From DALYLB01 sp046154695 (GTDB lineage Bacteria > Acidobacteriota > Blastocatellia > RBC074), in contig JBJXFI010000459.1 of the NCBI GenBank assembly GCA_046154695.1, positions 1 to 9,857 on the forward strand: 9,857 nt of DNA. Reading direction: 5' to 3'. Both the position numbers and the translations under genes were made by a program. The notes under the pieces were generated by a model that was not told where the DNA came from, searched no databases, and saw nothing but the letters and a program-made list of their open reading frames with translations. Of the stretch, positions 1 through 7,698 are shown one piece after another; position 1 is the stretch's first letter; the number at the start of each line of letters is the position of its first letter.

Positions 1-16
1 GTAGAGTTGCCGGTAA

Positions 17-106
17 TCGGTTGTCGGTTGTCGGTTCGTTTGAGCCCACGCCCTCCGGCAGTCGAAATGAACCGCCAACCGTCAACCGACAACCGACAAC
101 CAACCG
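17..106. repeat. Inverted array of 7-nt repeats upstream of atpA
   Basis: The left arm holds two tandem copies of cggttgt plus a partial third (about 17-38). The right arm holds caaccgt, two caaccga copies and a partial copy (about 76-106). An 18-nt stretch at 19-36 is perfectly complementary to 84-101, and an outer ccggta/taccgg pair (10-15/109-114) adds to the pairing. If transcribed, this would form a long hairpin with a loop of about 47 nt just before the atpA ribosome binding site. It may be a repeat family, a terminator or processing site for an upstream gene, or a simple expansion. The sequence does not decide between these. Confidence 0.85.
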
Positions 107-122
107 AGTACCGGAGCAAATA

Positions 123-1658
<1,536 letters not shown>

Positions 1659-1661
1659 ATT

Positions 1662-2552
1662 ATGCCGAACTTACAAGATTTGCGGCGGCGGGTTCGCGCC
1701 GTCAAGAACATGCGCCAGATCACCAAGGCCATGAAGATGGTGGCCGCGGCCCGGCTTCGCCGCGCGCAGGAGCGCGTTACGGCCGCCCGCCCGTACACGG
1801 CCAAGTTCATGCAGATCCTCGGCGACGCCGCGCGCCGCGCGCCGGAATACAAGGATCCGATTCTGGTCGGCCACCAGCGCGAAGAGAACCGTGCCGAACG
1901 GATTCTGCTGGTGGTGGTCACAGCGGACAAGGGGCTCTGCGGCGGATTCAACACCAATCTGATCAAGACCGCGCAGGACTACCTGCGCCGCAACCTGGGC
2001 AGCGATGTCGAACTGGTCCTGGTCGGGCGCAAGGGCTACGATTTCTTTCGCCGGCGCAATGTCAAGATCCGCCGCGAGCACCTGGGGATCACCGGAACGG
2101 GCCGCGTGCGCGCGACCGATGCCTCCGATATCGCGCAACAACTGACCGCTGACTATCTCTCCTCCGAAAATGAGGTCGATCGCGTCTATCTGCTCTATGG
2201 CGAGTTCAAATCCGCGATCTCGCAGAAGCCCGTCGTCGAGCAACTGCTGCCGATCAGGAACCTCGACGAAGCCGAAAAGGCATCGTCCGAGACGATGGTC
2301 GATTACCTGTACGAGCAGCCTGCCGAGGCGATCTTCGGCGAGCTGCTGCCGAAGCTGATCGAGAACCAGGTCTATCACGCCCTGCTCGAATCGGTCGCCT
2401 CCGAGCTCGGCGCGCGCATGGCCGCCATGGATTCGGCCACGAAGAACGCCGGCGAGGTGATCGACAAGCTCACCCTGACGATGAACCGGGTTCGCCAGGC
2501 CAAGATCACCCGCGAGATCATCGAAGTCGTCAGCGGCGCCGAGGCGCAGTAA
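1662..2552 (+). CDS. atpG: F1 ATP synthase subunit gamma
   Basis: The 296-residue product is the gamma subunit, the central rotor shaft that couples c-ring rotation to conformational change in the alpha3beta3 head. The N-terminal helix MPNLQDLRRRVRAVKNMRQI and the following KAMKMVAAARLRRAQ segment are diagnostic. The Rossmann-like core has VTADKGLCGGFNTNLI at about residues 88-103. The C-terminal helix ends in RQAKITREIIEVVSGAEAQ, the conserved region that inserts into the hexamer. The length fits the family (about 285-300). Only three bases separate it from the atpA stop and no strong Shine-Dalgarno is visible, which suggests translational coupling. The next gene should be atpD in the usual order, but a repeat array and a vanZ-like gene follow instead. 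A long antisense open frame over this gene is judged a codon-bias shadow. Confidence 0.97.
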   Translation: MPNLQDLRRRVRAVKNMRQITKAMKMVAAARLRRAQERVTAARPYTAKFMQILGDAARRAPEYKDPILVGHQREENRAERILLVVVTADKGLCGGFNTNLIKTAQDYLRRNLGSDVELVLVGRKGYDFFRRRNVKIRREHLGITGTGRVRATDASDIAQQLTADYLSSENEVDRVYLLYGEFKSAISQKPVVEQLLPIRNLDEAEKASSETMVDYLYEQPAEAIFGELLPKLIENQVYHALLESVASELGARMAAMDSATKNAGEVIDKLTLTMNRVRQAKITREIIEVVSGAEAQ

Positions 2553-2556
2553 CCGG

Positions 2557-3081
<525 letters not shown>

Positions 3082-3090
3082 AGGATGTCG

Positions 3091-3441
3091 TCAGTTGTCT
3101 CCGCGATCGATGCGGATCGACTGGACCGGCGAGGTGACAATTCGCTGCCCTCCCGCGCAGAACTCGATGCGCAGCCCGATTCCCAGCCAACCCATCTTCA
3201 GCATGCAGCCGCCGAAGGTCGAGCCGCTGACCGTGGCCTCGATCGGCTCTTCGAAATACCGCCCCCCCTGGACCAGTACCTTTCCCGATTCCGGTTCGAG
3301 GAGAAAAAGATAATAATCGTTATTCTGGGTGCGGGCGCAGACCGTGTCGAACTGGGCCAGTGTGCGCAAGGCGACGCCATCGAGCGTGGCGCTGAGTTCG
3401 GTGAATCCGTCGAGTGAGCAGTATCGTGGAATGTTTTGCAA
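3091..3441 (-). CDS. Conserved hypothetical protein, small beta-rich domain
   Basis: The 116-residue product has no membrane segment or signal peptide. Its readable features are a TQNNDYYLFLLEPESGKVLVQGGRYF segment, then SGSTFGGCMLKMGWLGIGLRIEF and a C-terminal RIVTSPVQSIRI strand. These suggest a small beta-barrel-like domain. The SPV(Q/R)-type C-terminal strand recalls short conserved proteins of GC-rich environmental bacteria, but I cannot assign a named family. PilZ was considered and the RxxxR/DxSxxG motifs are absent. The start is TTG at 3441, supported by GGAGG (minus strand, complement of about 3448-3452) six bases upstream. A matching promoter lies about 90 bases further upstream. 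It converges on the vanZ-like gene with a nine-base gap and diverges from the patatin gene. Confidence 0.75.
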   Translation of the reverse strand: MQNIPRYCSLDGFTELSATLDGVALRTLAQFDTVCARTQNNDYYLFLLEPESGKVLVQGGRYFEEPIEATVSGSTFGGCMLKMGWLGIGLRIEFCAGGQRIVTSPVQSIRIDRGDN

Positions 3442-3536
3442 GGCAGTCCTCCAGATGACAAGTTCGTACTGCCCAAAAGTCAGGGCCGCGCGTCGAAGGG
3501 CAGCGGCGTCGTGTAGCCGATATCGAAACTCAGGCC

Positions 3537-3564
3537 AGTATACTCACTCGATTCGACGGGTCAA
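3537..3564 (-). promoter_or_regulatory. Sigma70-type promoter for the minus-strand hypothetical gene
   Basis: Read on the minus strand, TTGACC (complement of 3559-3564) and TATACT (complement of 3537-3542) are separated by 16 bases. Both boxes match the consensus in five of six positions. The expected start near 3530 gives an untranslated leader of about 90 nt before the TTG start at 3441. Confidence 0.6.
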
Positions 3565-3578
3565 GCCTCAATGACTTC

Positions 3579-3607
3579 TTCAAGATCGGCCTGCAAATGT
3601 ATACAAT
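3579..3607 (+). promoter_or_regulatory. Possible promoter for the patatin-like gene
   Basis: TTCAAG at 3579-3584 is spaced 17 bases from TACAAT at 3602-3607. The -10 box is good and the -35 box weak. The start would lie near 3614, about 97 bases before the ATG at 3711. It is divergent from the better minus-strand promoter at 3537-3564. Confidence 0.35.
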
Positions 3608-3669
3608 GAGAAGCAGACGCCGCCGATGTCCAATGTGAGAGTCCGGCGGAATATCGAGGGGAGTCGAGG

Positions 3670-3692
3670 GGGACGGGCCCGATCGCCGTCCC
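3670..3692 (+). other. Hairpin in the patatin leader, next to the RBS
   Basis: GGGACGG (3670-3676) pairs with CCGTCCC (3686-3692) around a 9-nt loop. The strong Shine-Dalgarno GGAGGGG (3696-3702) begins four bases later and is eight bases from ATG 3711. The stem leaves the RBS free but adjacent. No U-run follows, so it is not a terminator. A regulatory role is possible but unproven. Confidence 0.4.
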
Positions 3693-3710
3693 GGGGGAGG
3701 GGAAATTGCC

Positions 3711-4571
3711 ATGGCGGAGAACAACAAGCGGCCCGTTCTGGGATTGGCGCTGGGGGGAGGAATGGCGCGGGGGTGCGCGCATGTCGGCGTGCTGCGCGAG
3801 TTCGAGAGGCATCACCTCCCGATCGATCTGATCGCGGGAACCAGCGTCGGCTCGCTGATCGGCGGCGCGTATGCGGCCGGTCTGACGCCGGACCAGATCG
3901 AGCAGATCGCGCTCAACATCAGTTGGAACGATCTGGGCCGGATGACGGTATCCCGCCTCGGCTTTTATAACAGCGAACGCACCGAGGTTTTCGTGCGCGA
4001 AAAGTTTCCCGTCATCGAATTCCAGAAGACGCGCATCCCCTTCGGCGCCGTCGCCACCGACATTCAAACCGGGAAGATGGTGATCTTCACGGAGGGGAGC
4101 ATTCCCCTGGCCATTCGCGCGAGCTGCGCGGTTCCCATCTTCTACACGCCGGTGATGGTGAATGGAAGGATGATGGTCGATGGCGGCCTGGTGGGGCACA
4201 TTCCCGCCTCGGTCGCGCGGCTGATGGGCGCCGATCTGGTCATCGCCGTCGACGTCAATTCCCAGCATCTGCCCATCCCTCCGCCGACGCACCTCTTCAC
4301 CGTGATGTCCCAGTCGCTTTCGATCATCGGACGCCATGCCGTCCAGTATATCTATGAAGACGCCGACGTCGTCATCCGCCCCGAGATCGAGCACGTCCGG
4401 CCCGACGACCTCTCCAAGGCCGCCGAGATGATCGCCGCCGGCGAAGAGGCCGCCCGCCGCATCATCCCCAAGATCAAGCGGCTGCTCGAACCGAAAAAAC
4501 AGGGAATCTTCCAGCGCCTCTTCTCGCGCTCCCAGCCCGACAAGCGGCGCGTGAGCATGCTCAACGAATAG
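3711..4571 (+). CDS. Patatin-like phospholipase family protein (RssA/YchK type)
   Basis: The 286-residue product is a complete patatin-domain serine hydrolase (PF01734), a family that cleaves acyl esters of phospholipids or related lipids with a Ser-Asp dyad. The oxyanion-hole glycine loop LGLALGGGMARG is at residues 10-21. The nucleophile elbow GTSVGS places Ser45 as nucleophile, and the catalytic aspartate is Asp157 in VDGGL. Other family blocks present are GAVATDIQTGK (112-122) and AIRASCAVPIFYTPV (134-148). The length and short C-terminal tail match the small bacterial RssA/YchK group, which has no long transmembrane or POTRA/barrel extension. There is no signal peptide, so it is probably cytoplasmic. 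The start ATG has a strong GGAGGGG eight bases upstream. It is monocistronic here, with a tRNA gene 78 bases downstream. The substrate is not predictable. Confidence 0.92.
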   Translation: MAENNKRPVLGLALGGGMARGCAHVGVLREFERHHLPIDLIAGTSVGSLIGGAYAAGLTPDQIEQIALNISWNDLGRMTVSRLGFYNSERTEVFVREKFPVIEFQKTRIPFGAVATDIQTGKMVIFTEGSIPLAIRASCAVPIFYTPVMVNGRMMVDGGLVGHIPASVARLMGADLVIAVDVNSQHLPIPPPTHLFTVMSQSLSIIGRHAVQYIYEDADVVIRPEIEHVRPDDLSKAAEMIAAGEEAARRIIPKIKRLLEPKKQGIFQRLFSRSQPDKRRVSMLNE

Positions 4572-4591
4572 GCGCGGCCCGATTCAACCGG

Positions 4592-4619
4592 TTGCCCATT
4601 TCGCGATTCGTGTGATAAA
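4592..4619 (+). promoter_or_regulatory. Probable promoter of the tRNA-Arg gene
   Basis: TTGCCC at 4592-4597 and GATAAA at 4614-4619 are 16 bases apart, and TGT just upstream of the -10 box gives an extended -10 element. The start would be near 4626, about 24 bases before the mature tRNA 5' end. Confidence 0.45.
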
Positions 4620-4649
4620 ACAGTTTGGTCCTTCCGCATCGCCACATGC

Positions 4650-4726
4650 GCGCCTGTAGCTCAGCTGGATAGAGCGGCAGACTTCGAATCTGTAGGTCGG
4701 GGGTTCGAGTCCCTCCGGGCGCGCCA
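4650..4726 (+). tRNA. tRNA-Arg, anticodon TCG
   Basis: The cloverleaf is complete. The acceptor stem GCGCCTG (4650-4656) pairs with CGGGCGC (4716-4722) with one G-U pair. The D stem is GCTC/GAGC. The anticodon stem GCAGA/TCTGT encloses loop CTTCGAA with anticodon TCG. The T arm is GGGGG-TTCGAGT-CCCTC. The discriminator base is G and CCA is encoded (4724-4726). It decodes CGA, and CGG by wobble. Arginine tRNA genes are common integration targets for tyrosine recombinases, and accessory-type DNA begins directly after this one. Confidence 0.97.
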
Positions 4727-4748
4727 TTAAACTCAATAACTTATACCC

Positions 4749-4788
4749 ATTCAACGCGGCTTCGCGTGGTTGTAACGCCACGTTGAAT
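4749..4788. repeat. Imperfect inverted repeat just after tRNA-Arg, candidate recombination arm site
   Basis: The arms at 4749-4760 and 4777-4788 (outer eight bases attcaacg/cgttgaat) are complementary over 12 bases with one mismatch, around a 16-base spacer. On the minus strand, about 4768-4797 also shows an imperfect direct repeat of roughly 13 bases (gtggcattcaac / gtggcgttacaac). Repeats like these beside a tRNA 3' end are typical of integrase or Xis binding sites. T6 at about 4804-4809 could alternatively make the hairpin a poor terminator. No duplicate of the tRNA 3' end was found in the window, so an att core is not demonstrated. Confidence 0.45.
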
Positions 4789-4864
4789 GCCACATTGCCC
4801 ACAGTTTTTTCAGCTATTCGGTCTACTTTTTCCACGATTGCCAACCCGCGCCGTGATGTCCGGG

Positions 4865-5134
4865 TCACCCTACTGTCTTCTTTGCCCTTGTCTTTCCTGG
4901 TTGTTTCGCAGACGCCTTCGCCACGCGCTCTTTCTTCGCCGCCTTCGCCCCGTCTTTGGACGGGCGGCCCGGTTTACGATCGGCGACAAGCGCAAGGTCC
5001 TTCTCTTCGATCATCCACGATCCGCCGAAAATTTGAGCCGGAAGCTTGCCTGCTTTGATCAGCGCATTGATGCGCCTTTGCGTGATGCCAAGACGCTCAG
5101 CAGCCTCTTTTGTGGTGATAACCGATAGTTTCAT
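4865..5134 (-). CDS. Excisionase-family helix-turn-helix DNA-binding protein
   Basis: The 89-residue product starts with an HTH_17/excisionase-like winged-helix domain (about residues 4-52): VITTKEAAERLGITQRRINALIKAG, then a wing ending FGGSWMIEEKDLALVADR. A KPGRPSK motif resembling an AT-hook core follows, then a basic Lys/Ala-rich tail. Such proteins act as recombination directionality factors or small repressors in integrated elements. ATG 5134 begins at the family N-terminus, but no clear Shine-Dalgarno is visible. It is transcribed toward the tRNA, the position where an integrase or its Xis usually sits. Its promoter region is the AT-rich, palindrome-dense stretch 5135-5270 shared with the rightward genes, so autoregulation or control of the divergent operon is likely. 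The stop overlaps a GTG codon (GTGA), but the downstream frame is doubtful. Confidence 0.8.
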   Translation of the reverse strand: MKLSVITTKEAAERLGITQRRINALIKAGKLPAQIFGGSWMIEEKDLALVADRKPGRPSKDGAKAAKKERVAKASAKQPGKTRAKKTVG

Positions 5135-5160
5135 ATCGTGGCAATTTCTAACACAGAAGA

Positions 5161-5192
5161 AATTATTCTACAAGAGGAATAATTCTCTTGTA
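5161..5192. promoter_or_regulatory. Interleaved palindromes, candidate operator
   Basis: Four abutting 8-base blocks lie in the order A-B-A'-B': aattattc (5161-5168), tacaagag (5169-5176), gaataatt (5177-5184) and ctcttgta (5185-5192). A pairs exactly with A' and B with B', so two 24-base inverted repeats overlap by 16 bases. As DNA this suits two overlapping dimeric binding sites. As RNA only one hairpin can form at a time. It lies 27 bases upstream of the HTH gene start and overlaps a possible rightward -35 box. Confidence 0.75.
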
Positions 5193-5221
5193 TATCTATT
5201 CTGATATTCGTATAGTATACG
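5189..5221 (+). promoter_or_regulatory. Divergent promoter region with a palindromic -10
   Basis: Rightward, TTGTAT (5189-5194) and TATAGT (5211-5216) are 16 bases apart. The -10 box lies in the perfect palindrome cgtata-g-tatacg (5209-5221), whose minus strand reads TATACT, so the same site could serve as a leftward -10, though without a good -35. CTGATATT (5201-5208) is repeated inverted as AATATCAG (5251-5258). The layout fits a face-to-face or back-to-back control region for the HTH gene and the rightward operon. Confidence 0.45.
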
Positions 5222-5270
5222 CTGTTCGATATTGAAGCCGGCCCCGCTGCAATATCAGGAGCGAAGACGT

Positions 5271-5831
5271 ATGAAGTTCAATTGCGAAATCTGCGGGCGA
5301 GAGTTGAAGGCCGAGAAATCCGTTTCCGATGGCATCGGCCCGGAGTGCGCGGGCAAGTTTGCCGCTCGCGTCGCCTCGTGCGGTTCCTCGCCGGCGCGCC
5401 TTGACGCGCTCGATGCGCTTGGGGATGCCGAGGTCTCCCGGTGGACGCGCGTAGCCCGCCGGGCGGCCGGTCGCGGGTGCCTGCGGGATGCGCGAATGTT
5501 CATCGAGCGAGCAGAGCGGGAGGCCGCCGCCATTGCGCCGGCTGTGATCGAGGCAGCTCCGGCCGCACCCGCAACGCCGGTCCCTGCCCCGCCCGTTTCA
5601 CGGGAGATTGTCATCCGGCGCGACGATCGCGGCCGGTTCACGTTCTGCCCGCCGTGGAAAGATCAATACTTCATCAGCGATTTTAAGCGCCGCGTCGGCC
5701 GTCCCTTCCGCGCGTGGAATGACCGCTCCAACCAATGGGAGGTCACGCCCGTTGACGACCAGATGGCCGCCTATGTCGCGGACATCCTGCGCCGCCACTT
5801 CGCGCACTATCGCGTGATCGTCGCCGAATAG
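5271..5831 (+). CDS. DUF6011-like zinc-ribbon protein with C-terminal RWxxxxxxWEV-type domain
   Basis: The 186-residue product has an N-terminal zinc-ribbon-like motif resembling DUF6011: CEICGREL...SVSDGIGPECAGKF, with Cys5, Cys8, Cys26 and Cys37. A helical region (about 45-90) and an Ala/Pro linker (about 95-115) follow. The C-terminal domain (about 120-185, YFISDFKRRVGR, then RAWNDRSNQWEV, then a helix) recalls small domains with a 'lk..pg..W....k.W.v' pattern found at the N-termini of some helicases and in phage or plasmid proteins. The role is unknown, and nucleic-acid binding is plausible. The frame is open back to 5232, but ATG 5271 has AGGAG nine bases upstream and gives the zinc-ribbon start. 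It is the first rightward gene after the divergent control region. DUF6011 domains are frequent in actinophage and accessory proteins. Confidence 0.8.
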   Translation: MKFNCEICGRELKAEKSVSDGIGPECAGKFAARVASCGSSPARLDALDALGDAEVSRWTRVARRAAGRGCLRDARMFIERAEREAAAIAPAVIEAAPAAPATPVPAPPVSREIVIRRDDRGRFTFCPPWKDQYFISDFKRRVGRPFRAWNDRSNQWEVTPVDDQMAAYVADILRRHFAHYRVIVAE

Positions 5832-5913
5832 CTCACACGCCCGGCGCATCGGGCAATCAATCCCCCGCCCGCCGGTATGCGCGCCGGCAGGCAACCACAC
5901 AGAGGTACACACA
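5832..5913 (+). other. Intergenic stretch with two short hairpins
   Basis: GCCCG/CGGGC (5839-5843/5850-5854) and GCCGG/CCGGC (5871-5875/5884-5888) are weak five-base stems without a T-run. Read-through into the next gene is likely. AGAGG at 5901-5905 is the next RBS. Confidence 0.3.
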
Positions 5914-6150
5914 ATGAAATCATCGAAAACGAAACCTTCCGCCCCGCGCCCCGCGCATTTTCACGCGTCGCTGATGCCCCTGTTCGCAATCTACGCGGCC
6001 CCCTTCGCCGGAGACCTTGCGCCGGTCATTGAAAGCATCGTCGAGCAATGCCGCGCGATCTGCGACCGGCGCGGCGTGAACCTTGATGAACTGGTCGCGG
6101 CAAACATGCGTCGCGCGTCCGCCAACTTCAAAGGGGGGCGCGTCGCCTGA
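5914..6150 (+). CDS. Small hypothetical protein
   Basis: The 78-residue product has a basic, proline-containing start (KSSKTKPSAPRP). The rest is predicted to be mostly helical, with a mildly hydrophobic stretch (SLMPLFAIYAAPFAG, about residues 19-33) and then LAPVIESIVEQCRAICDRRGVNLDELVAANMRRASANF. The stretch is too short and interrupted to be a confident membrane span. I recognise no family. The start is supported by AGAGG eight bases upstream. It lies 82 bases after the zinc-ribbon gene in the same direction, and a strong GC hairpin follows the stop, so it may end a first transcription unit. Confidence 0.6.
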   Translation: MKSSKTKPSAPRPAHFHASLMPLFAIYAAPFAGDLAPVIESIVEQCRAICDRRGVNLDELVAANMRRASANFKGGRVA

Positions 6151-6158
6151 AACGCAAA

Positions 6159-6191
6159 GCGGCCGCCTGTGCGATCAACACAGACGGCCGC
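6159..6191. terminator. GC-rich hairpin after the small hypothetical gene, possible terminator
   Basis: Bases 6159-6171 (gcggccgcctgtg) pair with 6179-6191 (cacagacggccgc) over 13 bases with one mismatch, leaving a 7-nt loop. The rightward strand has only cttcac after the stem. The leftward strand has tttgcgttt. Rho-independent activity is therefore uncertain rightward and better leftward. It may instead stabilise or process the message. Confidence 0.5.
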
Positions 6192-6271
6192 CTTCACTCG
6201 AAACCTTGCGGCTCGAATGGCCTTTCAGCAACGTCATTCTAAGCCGCGCTCACCGATAGGAGAAAGCATTT

Positions 6272-7180
6272 ATGCGCTGGAAACTCGATAACAATCTTCA
6301 AGCCATGTCGATCGTCGCGGCCATCCTGATTCTTCTCGGCGGTACGGTCGTCGGCGTCTATCACTGCTGGCGGATGCTCGGATGGATTGCGCTCTTCCCG
6401 GCTGCCGGCTTCGTCTTCGCCGATTATCTTGGCTTCCATCTGATCTTTTTCGCCCGCAAGGAGGGCGGCCTGCTCGGTTGGGGGTCCCTGGTCTGCAAGT
6501 TCGTCATCTTCGGGACATTGCTGCTCAATGGCGCTTCCCTGGTGTTCCTGCTCATCACGGACGCGAAGGACAAGGCGGCCATTGCCAGCCGGATCGAGGC
6601 GAAGAGGGCCGAACTCGAAGCGGAGACGGCCGCCCGCGTCAAACTGATCGAGGCGGAAAGCGCCGCCCGTCAGGCGGAGGATACACGGCGCGCACAGAAC
6701 GCGGCGGAGGTCGTCCAGGTCACCGGCAATGCGTCCCTTGCCCGCACGGTCGTGAGAGCCTCGACGGCCGCTACACCGGCCCCGTTTGCGGCGCCGATCC
6801 CGTCCGCTTTCCCGATCGCCTCGACGGCGGCCGCGAGTGCGCCGGTACCGGAACAGGAAGCGCCGGGGATCGTTGAACGGTTCGCCCGCTGGTACACGCG
6901 CGGCCCGCTCTATTTCTCCGGCGGTCTGGTCGGTCTGCTCTGCTTTGTGCTGATTCAGGTATTCGGGAAGATCGGCGAAGGCCGGAATGGTTCCCCGGCC
7001 GCCGGCGGGGATGGCCCCGAACGTGTACCGGCGCGCCACGTCGAGCCGGTCCCGCAATCCCTGCCCGTTCCTGCGATGGCGAATGCCGCGCCCCAGGCGG
7101 CCCAGGTTAAGCCGGTTCGGGTCTGGCGGGGGATGCGCCCCCTCGACGGCCCCGGTGAAGATGGCGAACGGTCCCACTAA
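6272..7180 (+). CDS. Membrane protein with three N-terminal TM helices, a coiled coil and a fourth TM
   Basis: The 302-residue product has predicted spans at about 11-30, 36-60, 70-96 and 213-231. After the third span comes a charged, heptad-like helical segment (about 97-150, rich in A, E, R and K, for example AKRAELEAETAARVKLIEAE). An Ala/Pro/Ser/Thr linker of low complexity (about 163-198) precedes the last span, and an Ala/Pro/Arg-rich hydrophilic tail of about 70 residues follows. No enzymatic motif is visible and I recognise no family. The layout resembles element-encoded membrane scaffolds, but that is inference. AGGAGA (6258-6263) lies eight bases upstream of ATG 6272. The 3' end overlaps the next gene by 20 bases, which suggests coupled translation. 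Confidence 0.78.
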   Translation: MRWKLDNNLQAMSIVAAILILLGGTVVGVYHCWRMLGWIALFPAAGFVFADYLGFHLIFFARKEGGLLGWGSLVCKFVIFGTLLLNGASLVFLLITDAKDKAAIASRIEAKRAELEAETAARVKLIEAESAARQAEDTRRAQNAAEVVQVTGNASLARTVVRASTAATPAPFAAPIPSAFPIASTAAASAPVPEQEAPGIVERFARWYTRGPLYFSGGLVGLLCFVLIQVFGKIGEGRNGSPAAGGDGPERVPARHVEPVPQSLPVPAMANAAPQAAQVKPVRVWRGMRPLDGPGEDGERSH

Positions 7181-7670
7181 TGAGCCGGTTGTGAATGCTG
7201 CCCAGGCGGAGGAACGCGCCGATTCCCTCCCCCGGTCACAGCCGGAAATCTTGCGGCAAATTGGGTTCGCTGGTGCGGGATTTTCGACGGTCCCGGATGT
7301 GGCCCCGAACCGGCTCCAAAACGTGGCCCCGGCCACAAAAAAACGTGGCCCCGGCCACATTTCAGACCACGCCCCCGAACCGGCAAAACCGGTCAGCCCC
7401 GCGCCGGATTGGGATGCGGTCCGCGTCCCGGATCGCGGGGAAGAGAAGTCTTATTTCTCCGGTCCGATCTACTGGAAATTCCGCACCGATCGAGGATGCT
7501 GGCGGGTGCAGTTCAAGGCAACCCCGGCCGCCCCGGCGCTCGACCTCGGCAACATCGGGAAGCGGGAATTGACGGCGCTCGATGCGTTGTCCGATGTGGA
7601 GCGAACGGCGGCCATTCTCGGCAAGGTTCGCGGGTGGCTGGCGGAGCAAGGAATCCGCCCCGCAGCATAA
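7161..7670 (+). CDS. Hypothetical protein, overlaps the upstream membrane protein gene
   Basis: The 169-residue product starts at ATG 7161, 20 bases inside the preceding gene, with GGTGAAG directly upstream. The frame is open further back to 6987, but those codons give arginine/proline-rich shadow sequence of the upstream gene. GTG 7191 is an alternative start. The N-terminal half is low in predicted order and spans the DNA-level repeats at 7299-7384. The C-terminal half (about residues 95-169) looks folded: SYFSGPIYWKFRTDRGCWRVQF, then KRELTALDALSDVERTAAILGKVRGWLAEQGI, a short beta region plus helices. I recognise no family. A strong terminator follows the stop. Its pairing with the membrane protein suggests joint function. 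Confidence 0.65.
   Translation: MANGPTNEPVVNAAQAEERADSLPRSQPEILRQIGFAGAGFSTVPDVAPNRLQNVAPATKKRGPGHISDHAPEPAKPVSPAPDWDAVRVPDRGEEKSYFSGPIYWKFRTDRGCWRVQFKATPAAPALDLGNIGKRELTALDALSDVERTAAILGKVRGWLAEQGIRPAA
7299..7384. repeat. Iteron-like GTGGCCCCG repeats inside a gene
   Basis: GTGGCCCCG begins at 7299, 7323 and 7345 (spacings 24 and 22). The last two copies sit in an exact 18-base repeat (7320-7337 and 7342-7359), each with an internal gtggcc-cc-ggccac dyad. A 12-base repeat ccccgaaccggc (7303-7314 and 7373-7384) frames the block. An A7 tract lies between the copies. The 22-base period is not a multiple of three, so the repeats are read in different frames and are not a protein repeat. Confidence 0.7.
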
Positions 7671-7698
7671 CCGGGAAGGGAACAGTCCCGCACAGATA

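Noticed and set aside
21..122. N-terminal extension of AtpA back to base 21
   Set aside because: These codons are translated 7-nt repeat, and the family N-terminus and a good RBS both point to ATG 123.
3091..3441. PilZ domain assignment for the minus-strand gene
   Set aside because: The RxxxR and D/NxSxxG motifs of c-di-GMP-binding PilZ domains are missing.
4584..4726. Minus-strand frame reading ARPEGLEPPTYRFEVCRSIQ
   Set aside because: This is the well-known mistranslation of antisense tRNA, not a protein. Only the part before the tRNA (4727-4868) is kept as a question.
5161..5192. H-type RNA pseudoknot or riboswitch
   Set aside because: The A-B-A'-B' order matches pseudoknot topology, but all loops would be zero bases for two 8-bp stems, which is sterically implausible. 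DNA operators are more likely.
6987..7160. Upstream extension of the overlapping hypothetical gene
   Set aside because: The residues are Arg/Pro-rich shadow of the upstream membrane-protein gene, and the overlap would grow to about 190 bases.
7299..7384. CRISPR array
   Set aside because: Only three short copies with spacers far too small, and they lie within an open reading frame with no cas gene nearby.
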